Both the position numbers and the translations under genes were made by a program. From contig NC_057765.1 of NCBI RefSeq assembly GCF_010389155.1, positions 28,088,980-28,152,979 on the forward strand: DNA of 64,000 bases, given 5' to 3'. The stretch comes from Erigeron canadensis (taxonomy: Eukaryota; Streptophyta; Magnoliopsida; Asterales; Asteraceae). The notes beneath the pieces were generated by a model, which saw only the letters and a list, made by a program, of their open reading frames with translations, did no database searches and was not told the DNA's origin. This document shows positions 46,403 through 57,808 of the stretch, in pieces. The number at the start of each line of letters is the position of its first letter. Within the stretch, counting starts at the first letter, position 1.

Positions 46403-49400
46403 TGGCTGAGAAGTCTAAATCCATAAATATGAAAAGGAAAAATGTAATTGAAGATTCTGAAAACTCAATTTCAGATTCAGGTATATTTTATCTTTATTAA
46501 TTCAATTTTTTTTATATTTTTTTAATTTTATTTGATTTTTTTAGGGTTTTAGTTTATTTTTTTAGTTTTTTTTTTTTTTAAAATTTTAATTCTATGCTTA
46601 GAGTCCACTGATTATGTAATTAACTAAGTGTACTGAATCATATTTGATTATGTGTAGAGTTTTTAATGATATATGTTTTTTTTAAATCTATGTGTAAAAT
46701 CATATATGATTTTGTATATAGATTTGAGTTTTTTAACTTTGAGTCTACAATCAAATATTAATTTGTAATGAGGCTGTAGTTAGCTGTTTCCTTATGAACA
46801 GATTCATATTTGATTGTGTATATAGAATTTAGAGATATAGGTTTTTGTAACTGTATGTTTAAATACATATATGATATGGTATATAGATTTCAGTTTTGTA
46901 ACTTTGTTTACACAATCTAATATGCTTTTCTATGGAAGTTTTAGTTACCTGTGTCCTTATGCTTAGTATTATATTCAATTATGTATATAGAATTTAGAGG
47001 TGTCTGTTTTTGTAACTCTATGTTTAAAATCATATATGATTTTGTATATAGATTTGAGTTTTTAACTTTATTTTTTAAAATCATGTATAATTTTGTTTTT
47101 ATTTTCTAGTTACCTGTGCCATTATGCATAGAATCATATTTGATTATGTATTTAGATGTTAGAGGTATCTGTTTTGTATAGTTATTTATATATCACTCAC
47201 ATTTGACAATTTAAAATCTAAAATATCTTATACGGATTTTTATGTACTGTAGATGATCTAAATCTCACGTTGGCGGAACTTAAATCAATTAAAAAAGGAA
47301 ATTCAAGGGAGATTGTTCCGTTCACAATTAAAGTTGCAAAGAAGCAAAGAGTTAGTAAAGAGAAGAAGAATAAAAGTGATAATCAAAATACTTCAAAGAA
47401 GCAAATTGTAACTAAAGAGAAGAAGAAGAAAAATGATAATCCAAAGCAATTGACATTAGCAAATCCAATTTCAAATCGTGTCGGTTCTAATCTACTGTCG
47501 ATTAGAATGAGGACATCACCAAAACCTCTTGCAAAAATGATGTCATCACTGAGTTTATCTCAGAAGAAAATGGTTTCCGAGATGGGATTTGGAGGTTTGT
47601 TTGGCTTCTCAATAACCAAATTCAATCCAAAACTCGGTTATTACATTGTCAAATCTTTCAAAGAAATTGAGATGGTGATCAGGACGGCTAAAGGAGATAT
47701 TATATGTGACAGAGATGCTGTATATCACGTCCTTGGGCTTTCCACTTCTGAAGGTACTACTTTGGATTCAAATGAGTATTCAGAAGAATTTGAAAAAGAA
47801 TGGTTTAAGCAATTTTCAGATGAAGGTGTAAAAGAAAAAGAAGTTAGAGCTTCTACCATTGCAGATTACATGAATTATCAAGAAGCTGACCACATGTTCA
47901 AAATGAACTTCCTGATGGTGTTTTACAACACAATGATAAAATGTGACAGCAGTGGTCGTCTTGATCGGAGTGTTCTGCGTTATATTAACAGGGAAACAAA
48001 GGTAGAAAAAATTGATTGGTGTGGTGAGCTGTTGAAAAGTTTGGGCTGTAGTAAAATACATTAGAATGAACAAAATCCGTACACAAAACCATACGATGGA
48101 CCCTACACTTTTATATATGTGAGTGCATTTTTATATGTTTTTCACACTTTAACATTAAAATCAAATTTGATTTTTAATAAGTTTTGTGTATTAATGTTTA
48201 TGTGATTTATAAGAAATTCCTTTTTGTATTTCTTTTGTAGTTGTTGTATCTTGATTCTACAAAAGCGGATTCTCAACCAATCAGTGCAAAAAAACCAATT
48301 TTGAACAATTGGACAAATGCTCTCATTGAAGCAAGAGGAATTGAAGAAATGAAGAAAGGAGCGTTTGGGACGTTTCCAGTTGTGCAAATTACAAAAAGCA
48401 ACAAAGAAGGAGATGAGAACTTGTTAGAAATGAATGAGAAGAAGGTAGTTTATTATTCTTTGTTAAATTATATATGATTTTGGATTATCTATAAAAATTT
48501 TAATCTATGTTTTCCTATGTAAAATCATATTTGATTTTGTGTGAAGCACAATAATTTATCTAACATGTGATATGTGATGATTTAGGGTTATCTGGAGTTG
48601 ATTGATAACAATTTTAGTGTTCTAACTGAGATGAAGCAGTTTTTAATGGTGACTTTTAACGATATATCAAAAGAGTTCGGCGATGATGATTTTTTCTTAG
48701 AGAGCCGAAAGAAGATGGTCGAACTTTTTTCATTGGATGAAAGGGTTGTTGATGGTTTGTTAAAGAAAAAAGAGGTGGATGCAACTAATTTGATTGTTTC
48801 TGTGGTTGATTCGATAAATCTTCCAAGTAACAATTATGAAAGTGCTGAAGAGGGAACAGATGAAGAAGGTGGTAATTGGCGTGACCTTCTTAATAATAAT
48901 GATAACAATGAGGTTGAAGATGAGTTAGTTTTGAGAGATGGAGGTAATAATGAAAAAATGGCTGATGAAAACCTCGAATTAGAAGTGTCAAAGACTCCTG
49001 GAGATTTTGTGGTAGAAGGAATGAAAGATAATGCATCAGAATTGACAAAGGTTGATGTTAATGATACAGTTGAGTTGGTTGATGTGGAAGATGTAAATTT
49101 AAAAGAGACTATGGAAATGAATCTTATTGTTGATGAAAAGTTAAATTTTCAAGAGTCAGAAGACGTGGAAAATGTGGATGCTGAGTTGTTATTGGCATTG
49201 AAAACCTCCAACACTTTAGTGGACATCCAAACTGAGAATGCTGAATTGGTGGTTGATACTGAGAATGAAACTGCAATTTCAAGCCCAGCTGTTATGCAGG
49301 CAGTTTTTGTAAAACGTACTTCAAAACCATCTGCTGCTTTGCTTTTTCCATTTGTGTTTACTCTCACACCTGCTAGAGATAAGCTAAAGAGATCAGAGGT

Positions 49401-49737
49401 TGTCTATGCAGTTGAAATGTTTTGTAATGATGAAGCAGATGAAGTGTAAGTTTCATCTTTTCTTATTTCACTTATAGTTTTATATGTTACAATAAATATT
49501 TTGCAGTCCTTAATTGTTGATTTTCAATTTATCTTTTTTGATATTAGGGAAATGATTTTCACGTTAGACAAGTACTTTGGAGAGTTGAATGCCTTTCGTC
49601 TGAATATGCAAACTTTAAAACCAGGATCATATGTGGATGTTTCTGTAATTGATTGTTGGTCAGCTCTCTTGAACTTCCAAGAACAATCGAGAGGAAAAGT
49701 GGATGTTAGAAAAATATTTCTCAACACTTCAATACTT
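46403..49737 (+). pseudogene. 5' part of an Ulp1-family-like plant gene, cut off by a copia element
   Basis: Exon 1 at about 46403-46480 (one A seems missing in the AGGAAAATG run, which breaks the frame), then 47253-48118, 48241-48444, 48586-49445 and 49548-49737, joined by GT/AG introns. The N-terminus is Lys-rich (KKQRVSKEKKNK, nuclear-signal-like). The middle has KMMSSLSLSQKKMVSEMGFGG-type and DAVYHVLGLS strings. Then comes a long acidic part, and finally LKPGSYVDVSVIDCW, a string I associate with plant transposon-borne Ulp1-like proteases. The catalytic Cys protease domain would follow but is missing, since the copia LTR inserted 88 bp into the next intron. A TAG at 48062-48064 is a further break. 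The family call rests on memory of similar plant proteins and is moderate. Confidence 0.6.
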
Positions 49738-49825
49738 GTAAGTTTTTTTCGTAGTTTTCTAAAATTTCTATTTGCTTGTTCATTCAGTTTTTATCAATAG
49801 TATTGACATATTCTTTAAACAACCA

Positions 49826-50789
49826 TGTTAGGTCCAGTTTTAACTAAACTGGAGCTCTCCAGTGACATCTGGAGAGCATGAGGAATTGTCCGAAATATTA
49901 GAAGTCCAGTTGCATTGTACAGGTTTAGCAACTGATGACTTCCTCCAGTTGAGATCAGAAGACTAGAATCTGAAGACCTTCCAGTTGAAGTCAAAGACAA
50001 CAAATGGAAGATAGAGATTGGCAATGGCAGCGAAGCCCAGTTGACAATCTACCAGATTAATCAACTGGAGAATCCTCCAGTGTAAATGCTCTTACAAAGC
50101 TTTACACTGATTACGAGGAGGACCTCTTTTACTCTACATCCTTTTAACCGGACAATGATATTGTCTTTGGATAAAGATACAAAGATGTAGAGTGGTTGAA
50201 TAAAGTAACATTTTGTCTTACTTTATTTAACACACACAAAGGATTATTTTAACAATACTTTTGTGTGCTGTCAACCATATTTGTACGTCGAAGTTGAGAT
50301 CCCCATGCTCAATCTTCGACTATAAATAGAGGTCCTTGCACAAGCTTTTACAATAACTTTGCAAAAACATATATTCTGCAATATTGGTGAACTTGTGCAA
50401 TATTCTCTCAATCGTAAAAAGGAACATTTCACAACTCTAAGTGTTTCGATTGTTTAGGAGAATTTCCAAGTTTAGATCAATTGTAATTCATGGGTTGTTA
50501 GGATATTTACATTCATGTATTATCTTGGTTCCGCAACAACCTTGTATTTTATTTAAACAAGTAATAAATAAAATACACTTGAAAATTACATATTGTCTCA
50601 CCAGTTTACATACTCATCATTTATATTATTGCATGTATTAATATTCTGTCACCTTAACACTTCATTCCAGTTAACCTGGTACACGATCTATCTAAACTGG
50701 TCACATCCAGATTAATTGATCGTGTTGCAAAGTTCACTCACCATCGACATAGAAGTGTCTTCAGCACCCATCTAGTAATAGCTGGGACT
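49826..50789 (+). repeat. Copia 5' LTR
   Basis: Starts TGTTAGGTCCAG and is followed by a primer-binding site. It matches the LTR at 14166-15072, and the end is placed where that match stops (TGGGACT). TATA box TATAAATA at 50321-50328. Repeated CCAGTT/AACTGG words occur throughout, as they do in the internal region of this element. Confidence 0.85.
50321..50328 (+). promoter_or_regulatory. LTR TATA box
   Basis: TATAAATA after CTTCGAC, about 500 bp into the LTR; identical context in the older LTR at 14633. Confidence 0.65.
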
Positions 50790-50795
50790 AAAAAG

Positions 50796-50807
50796 TGGTA
50801 TCAGAGC
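50796..50807 (+). promoter_or_regulatory. Primer-binding site for initiator tRNA-Met
   Basis: TGGTATCAGAGC is the complement of the 3' end of plant initiator tRNA-Met, the usual copia minus-strand primer. It lies six bases after the LTR end. Confidence 0.9.
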
Positions 50808-50851
50808 AGGCAGGTTGAATTGTTTCAATTCTATAACCTAGGTCTGCTTCG

Positions 50852-53257
50852 ATGGCTGCTGAAGGTGAGAATGGTTCTGGTCCAAATGAATCTAATCCTA
50901 ATATTGCTACTCCTTTAAATATTAACCCTCCTCCTCCTCCTCCTGCTCCTGGAGCTAACCACGTTCATGTACATTACTCCAACTCTCCTGTTCCCAAATT
51001 CGATGGGAATGGTGAGACATTTGGTACATGGAAGGCTAGAATGCTCTTGCATTTTGGTGGGATAGAGAGGTATATGTTAAAAATCCTTAAGGATGGACCA
51101 TATATACCCATGTCCAGTGGTGTTAGCCCTCTTCTCAATCCCACTGGGAGAAGAGGCACCAGGGAGAAATCAGAAGAACATTGGTCAGATGAGGATCACA
51201 GATTGGTTGATCTTGATACCAAATTGAAAAACATGATTCTTTCTGCTATACCTGAGGAACTAATTCCTACCCTTGTGCTATTTTCTAGTGCAAAATCTAT
51301 GTGGGATGAATTAGTTCTCCAGTTTGAAGGAGGAAATGACACAATTGTCACTAGAAAGGTTGCTCTCAACAAGAAGTATGAATCCTTCTTTGCTCTTCCC
51401 AATGAAAGTTTGACTGGTACTTATACCAGATTTACTGGCCTAATTAATCAACTTAGAGGCTTGGGAGTGGAGAAGGATAAGGACATTCTTCTTGAAAAAT
51501 TCTGTGATGTTTTACCATCCAAATGGGCACACATGGTTCTTGTCTTAAGACAAGGAAAGACCTTGCATAGCCATACTCTTGCTTCCCTTTATGGAGCCTT
51601 CAGATTCACTGAAGATAATGATGCTGCAAGATTACTGGCTGAGCAAGATGCTTTAAACCATGCTCAGAGTTCCAAGGCTGCCAACTTTTCTGAGCAACCT
51701 TGTGTTGCTTTAATGTCTACTGAGAATGTCCAGTCACATTCTATGAAGGAAATGTTAAACAACTTTTTGAACTCTGGCCTAACCACTAATCTCAGTGATG
51801 GTTGTGAGGAAACTGACGATGATGATCTGGTGGCCATGATTGCTAAAACCTTTAATAGGTTTATGCATAAATCTAATCGATTTAATGGGTCCAATAATGC
51901 TTCCAATTCAATCTCAATGGATAAGGCTAATCTTACCTGCTATAAATGTGGTAAGAAAGGCCATTTCATGAAGGAATGCAGATCTAGTCAGATGAACAAC
52001 CAAACCGGTCCTATTGTCCCAAACTTTGTTAAAACTGATGATTATAAGGCCAAATACAAGAAACTTAAGGCCCAAATTGCTCTCATGTCTCTTGAACAAA
52101 ATAATGAGAAAGAAAAGAACAAGTGCATGATGGCTCAAACTGAAGGGAAATGGGAACTCTCTGATGATTCATCTGATGATGAAGAAGAGATTAGAGATAT
52201 GTGTTTCATGGCATTGGAGAGTCAACAACCAGTGGTGAAGGATGATGTTGTGTCTGGAAGATGGGTTGATATCATTTTATAGAAGGTAAGGGATTATGAT
52301 ATCGAAATTGATTCAGAACTGAAACTGGATATTGCTGAATCATTGAATGATGACTTGTTATTTGTTGAAACCATGAGAACTGACTGTGAAAGATATTTAG
52401 AAACAGTTTTGGTTGAATTAAACAACATGAAAAGTCAAGTAAATGATTTGCAAAGTGTCCAGTTGGCTCTTAAAGAGTCAGATTTGAAAAACGAGGCATT
52501 GGAAAGAGATAACCAAAAACTGAAATTTGATCTTGAAAAAGAACATATGGTTATTAATTCTTGGGTTCAAGCATCTGGTAAAAATTATGACGCTTTTTCT
52601 AAAACCATTGATGCTCAAAAAACTGCCTGGAAATCTGGTGATCTTCAGATGGCAGCTGTTTTACCCACAATTCACCAATTGCCAGAATCTGTTAAAGTTG
52701 AAACACCTTATGATTCCTCTGGTACTATCAAATCTGAATCCACTAAGACCAACCCTGTTGAGGTCAAAACTGGAGCCAAGAAGGCTAAAGTTCCAGTTAA
52801 AAAGGAATCTGGTGACAATCCTTTACCTCATAAGTCAAGTGAGTCCTCAACTCTAAAGACTAAAACCCCCGCTGAGCCAAAGTCCAAAGGCCAGCAGTCT
52901 GAAGAAAAAAACATTTTGGTAAAAATGGAAAATCAACTCCAAAATTTGTCAAGGCAGGTACAAAGTTGTACTGCCAGAATTAAAAATTTGGAAGGAGGTG
53001 CATCCTCTTCAGTTGAAAAACAAAATGTCAATACTCCTCCTCAAAAACAAAAGATAAAACAATCTGCTCAGAAAGGAGCATACATCGAGAAGAAAAAGGA
53101 GGTCAACGCTTCACTAAAACCAATTGTTTTCACTCCAGAAACTGGAGAGAACCCTCCAATTTCCTCATCCAGTTCAACACCCAGTCAAGCACATGGGACT
53201 TCTCAGAAGAAGTCCAGTGGACCCATCAAGAAAAGATGGGTTCACAAAAATAACTGA
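50852..53257 (+). pseudogene. gag: Copia gag
   Basis: ATG at 50852 is the first after the primer site. A Pro-rich start (PPPPPPAPG) is followed by the copia gag core (residues about 45-260: FDGNGETFGTWKARM, MWDELVLQFEG, FCDVLPSKW) and a CCHC zinc knuckle CYKCGKKGHFMKEC near residue 370. An in-frame TAG at 52280-52282 interrupts it, after which the same frame stays open to a TGA at 53255-53257, with a Lys/Ser/Pro-rich and coiled-coil part, as in long Sirevirus gags. Gag would build the cytoplasmic virus-like particle. Whether the TAG is a mutation or tolerated by readthrough is open. Confidence 0.85.
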
Positions 53258-53265
53258 TCACTTAC

Positions 53266-56200
53266 TTGGGTGTGCAGGGCGATCGAAAGAAAAATATTTG
53301 GTATCTGGACAGCGCAGCTGGCCGGACTATGACCGGATGTAAGCCCCTGCTGGAAGAGTTCACTGTTTGTGATGGACCTGCAGTGACTTTTGGGAATGAT
53401 GGAAGTGGGAAAACTGAAGGATATGGTGTTGTTGACAAGGGGCAGATTCAGTTCACTAAGGTTGCATTTGTCAATGGTTTGAAATATAACCTGATAAGTG
53501 TCAGTCAACTTTGTGATGATGGATATAGGGTACTGTTAGACATTGCTCAAGGCACTGTTTTTAACAAGGATTGGAAGGTAGTCATGATTGCACCAAGAAA
53601 AGGGAATGTGTACATCATGAACATGGAGCCTGCTCCAAAAGAGCATTGTTTATATGTCAAGGCTGATGAGGACACCAATTGGCTGTGGCATAAATGATTA
53701 TCCCATCTTAACTTCAAAAATATTAACAAGTTGTCAAGAAAGCAACTAGTTGATGGGATACCCTTGTTTTCCTTTAAAAAGGTGAAGCCATGTCCAGGGT
53801 GTGAAATGGGCAAAATGAAAAGAGCCAGTTTTAAGACCAGGCAGAATTTCAGCATCACTGAACCTCTTCACATGCTTCATATGGATCTCTTTGGTCCAGT
53901 GAATGTTCAAACTAAAGCTGGTAAGAGATACACTTTAGTTGTGGTCGATGAATACACCAGATTTTGTTGGGTGATATTTATCAGATCAAAGAGTGATGCA
54001 TCTGGTGAAATTATCTCTCTCATCAAGCGAATTGAGCTCAAGTATACCAAGAAAGTGTGTCAGTTGCGAAGTGATAACGGTACAGAATTCATGAATAAAG
54101 AATTGGAGACATTTTGCACTGACACTGGCATTTCTCAAAACTTTTCGTCAGCTCGTTCTTCAGAACAAAATGGTGTGGTTGAAAGGAAGAATCGCACATT
54201 GATTGAAGCTGCCAGAAGTATGTTATCTGAATCTGGTCTTCCCACCTGTTTTTGGGCTGAAGCTGTGGCAACTGCATGTCACACCCAAAACCGGTCAGTT
54301 TATGTCAAGAGACACAGGAAGACTGCCTATGAAGTCCTCAGAAATCGTAAACCAAATATTGGATATTTCCATGTATTTGGTTGTCCAGTTTACATTTTAA
54401 ACGATTCCAGTCAGTTGGGAAAATTTGATGCAAAAGCTGACGAAGGTGTCTTTGTGGGGTATTCAAATATTAGAAAAGCCTATAGAGTTTATAATTATAG
54501 ACTCCAAAAGGTACATGAGACAATTCATGTCACGTTCGATGAATCAAATGAAGCAATCAACAAAAGACCAACCCTTGATTTATCTTCAGTTGTCCCAGTT
54601 GATTTTGGTGTATCTGATCAGGTTCATCAATCAGTTAGTACACCAGAAAATGTTTCCAGACATCAAGTCTTGGAACCAGTAATGGAAAAGAGAACATGTG
54701 TGACACCTCATTTTATCCTTCTATCAGTTTTAACCTACCTGAAAAACTGGTAATTGGATCTGATGTGCGTGCCACAACAACATCAGAACCAGTTCAAGCT
54801 TCTCCAGTTCTTCAAAATATACCTTTGTTTGAAGATAATCATGTCAACTCTTCAGTTGACACTGATGATGAAGTTGAAGTAGTTTGGACTGATCCTCTTC
54901 CAGTTGCTGCATCTGTTGGGGATCGTCTAGTGTCTTGCACTGATGTTGTATTATACCAACCTAGTCAATACACTAAATGGACTGCTGCTCATCCCATTGA
55001 GCAGATTATTGGCAATCCAGATAGTGGGGTTCAGACTAGAAGAGCCACAAGTGATCAATGCTTGAACGTCACCTTTTTATCACTAATTGAACCGAAGAAG
55101 ATTGACGAGGCTATGGCAGATCCAAGCTGGGTTGAAGCTATGCAAGAAGAACTCAACCAGTTCGAAAGGAACAACGTTTGGGAGCTTGTTCCTTGTCCTC
55201 CAGGGTTAAAGAGAGAACCCATTGGAACGAGGTGGGTCTATCGGAACAAGATGGATGAAGATGGCAACGTTATCAGGAACAAAGCTAGATTAGTTGCCAA
55301 GGGTTATTGTCAAGCAGAAGGTGTTGATTTCGATGAAACTTTTGCTCCAGTTGCAAGACTTGAAGCCATCAGAATTTTCCTGGCTTATGCTGCTCACTTG
55401 CAATTCAAGGTTTTTCAGATGGATGTAAAAAGTGTGTTTCTGAATGGCACATTGGAAGAAGAAGTGTATGTTACGCAGACTCCAGGCTTCATAAATGAAA
55501 AGCATCCACTTTGGGTATATAGACTGAACAAAGCTTTATATGGTCTTCGACAAGCCCCAAGAGCTTGGTATGATACTCTAACTAAACATCTTCTCAAAAA
55601 TGGTTTTCAAAGAGGTGCAATAGATAATACCTTGTTCACCTTGAAAGAAAAAGGTGATATCTTGCTGGTACAAATTTATGTTGATGATATTATATTTGGG
55701 TCAATGATGATGGAATGTGTAAAAGGTTTTCAAAATTATGTCTCAAGAATATGAGATGAGTTTAATGGGTGAATTAACATTTTTCTTAGGTTTACAAATT
55801 AAACAAACCATGGATGGTATTTTTATTAACCAAGAAAAATATGTCAGAGATTTGTTGAGAAAATACAAATTTGATTCAATCCCATCAAAACCACACCCAT
55901 TTCAGCTCCATTAAATTTGGACTCTGACCCAAATGGAAAATCAGTGGACCAAAAAGAATATCGTGGAATGGTTGGTTCACTGATGTATCTAACTGCCAGT
56001 CGACCAGATATAATGTTTGCAACATGTTTATGTGCCAGATTCAGGCAAATCCAAAAGAATCACACTTGCATGCTGTAAACGCATTTTCAGGTACCTGAAA
56101 GGGTGCCCTAGCCTTGGTCTTTGGTATCCCAAAGGCTCAGGGTTAGATCTAATGGGTTATTCAGATTCAGATCATGCAGGTTGTAAGATTGATAGAAAAT

Positions 56201-56616
56201 CCACAACTGGTGGATGTCATTTCCTAGGAGGAAAACTGGTGAGTTGGACCAGTAAGAAGCAGACTTCAGTCTCAATGTCTACTGCTGAGGCAGAATACAT
56301 TTCTGCGGCCAGTTGCTGTGCCCAGATTCTCTGGATCAAACACCAGTTACTTGATTATGGCATGAAATTCACAAGAACCCTAATCTTTTGTGACAACACC
56401 AGTGCTATTGCTATATCTCACAACCCAGTGATGCACTCAAAGACGAAGCATATTGATATCAGGTATCACTTCATTCGTGATCATGTTATGAAAGGAGATA
56501 TTGAAATACATTTCATCCCCACTGATAAACAGTTAGCTGATGTTTTTACAAAACCTCTTGATGAAAAGACTTTTAAACATCTCATCAGTGAACTGGGTAT
56601 GTTAAATCCTCATTAA
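53266..56616 (+). pseudogene. pol: Copia pol: protease, integrase, RT, RNase H (first copy)
   Basis: Domains: protease start IWYLDSAAGRTMTG (the usual D-S/T-G is D-S-A here); GAG-pre-integrase with a TGA at 53695-53697 inside WHK-LSHLNF; zinc-binding CPGCEMGK; integrase core with HMDLFGP, RSDNGTEF and SEQNGVVERKN; then RT with [26 protein letters not shown] and YVDDII; RNase H with YSDSDHAG, AEAEYIS, FCDNTSAI and ADVFTKPL. It ends at 56614-56616. Frame changes near 53268 (gag-pol join), 54700, 55690-55750, 55890 and 56040. Several of the later ones are absent from the second copy, so they look like sequence errors near a contig end. Confidence 0.85.
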
Positions 56617-57708
56617 ACTGAAGAGGCCCTCAGTTGAGGATGGTCCAGGTGATCCTTGATGGTTGGAGATTGAACGCCTTGATGTACTCAAAGACTAGTC
56701 ACTGATCAAATGGATCACATTTTTTAGGGGAAAAAGACTCAAAATTTTTCAAATAAATTATTGAAAAATGCAATGAAGGTCATCAGTTGAAACTGGCGTC
56801 TACATTTTCCAGTTTGCTAGTTTGGTCTTGTCTCAAAATGGTGGTTAGCCAGATTTCATAACGTTATGTTTTACTTGGTGGATACATGTGACACATGATG
56901 TTACTCGAGTGCTAACGTCGCACTCACGAACGTCACCTGACATGTCTTACGTGTCAAGACTTTTGCTGAAATGTACTGCACTTTTTATGGGTATTGGTGA
57001 AGTTAGTGGGTGAGTGGGATTAAATGCTTGATGGGAAGTATTAAATATTTTTAAATTCTCAAAATTTTGGAAAATAACTTTTTACAAATTATTTCAAATT
57101 TTTGGAGACTAAAAATATCTTTTCGTATATATTTTGGCAATATTTTACTGCCTATATATACCCCACCAAAATATCCGTCTCATTTACTTCTCTCAAATTC
57201 CTTCATTTACTCTTTCAATCATTCACAATTCGAGATCCTTTTCCTCTCTTTCTTCTATCTAAATTCACAAATGCTCCTAATCTCTTCTTCATCTCGTTCT
57301 CGTGATGTGAATCTACTCACTGCTGAGTACATTCCATCACAAATGTTATTCGTTGCCACTGTGCTCCCATAAGTTCTAAACTATTAAACTAAATCCAAAT
57401 ATCCAATGGCATCTCTTCAAGGGCCCAGGCCGCTGACTCTCTAATAGGAGAATCTAATCCTTTCTCCGATTTCTCCCCTCAGCGATGCCTTCTCTTTGAA
57501 TCCACACAAGCTATTTCATGATTACTTGTGTGAATTCTGGTACACTGCTTCTCTTTCTGAGGACTGCTCATCCATCTTTTTTTCTCTAAAGGATGGGTCA
57601 GTCCGTGTACCATCACCACTGAAACGTTGAGGGAAGCCCTTAACCTCAACTACTGGAGACATAATGAACTCCAGTGGTGATTTCCTCCAATTTTAATTTC
57701 CGCCAGGT
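56617..57708 (+). other. Spacer after pol and start of the extra ORF (first, error-rich copy)
   Basis: Repeats 60556-61668 almost base for base but with single-base losses and replacements (for example ATGCTCCT at 57270 versus ATGGCTCCT at 61220). It ends directly at the N gap. The spacer has a stretch near 56880-56960 rich in ACGT/ACGTC words and a TATATATACCCC box near 57153. Confidence 0.75.
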
Positions 57709-57808
57709 NNNNNNNNNNNNNNNNNNNNNNNNNNNNNNNNNNNNNNNNNNNNNNNNNNNNNNNNNNNNNNNNNNNNNNNNNNNNNNNNNNNNNNNNNNNN
57801 NNNNNNNN
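57709..57808. other. Assembly gap, exactly 100 N
   Basis: One hundred N characters, the conventional placeholder for a scaffold gap of unknown size. The sequence to its left matches what lies left of 61669, and the sequence to its right matches what lies right of 53830. Confidence 0.98.

Larger units (their letters stand above)
33385..48545. repeat. Dispersed 12 bp near-palindrome ATCA-(A/T)4-TGAT, more than 40 copies
   Basis: Clusters by eye: nine copies at 33391-33862 (transposase intron 1), four at 37558-37703 (intron 2), about fourteen at 39539-40984 (downstream spacer), two at 41194-41280, about nine at 45430-46075, four at 46636-47140 (intron 1 of the Ulp1-like gene), and single copies at 38104, 48160 and 48525. 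Most are AAAATCAAATATGATTTT or AAAATCATATATGATTTT. Many decayed versions lie between. I saw none in the solo LTRs 33928-36581 and 41844-44069. Confidence 0.8.

Noticed and set aside
50796..50807. Part of a tRNA-Met gene
   Set aside because: Only the 12-base complement of the tRNA 3' end is present, next to an LTR; it is a primer-binding site.
55680..56050. Programmed frameshifts in pol
   Set aside because: The shifts are absent or different in the second copy of the same sequence, so they are more likely base-calling errors.
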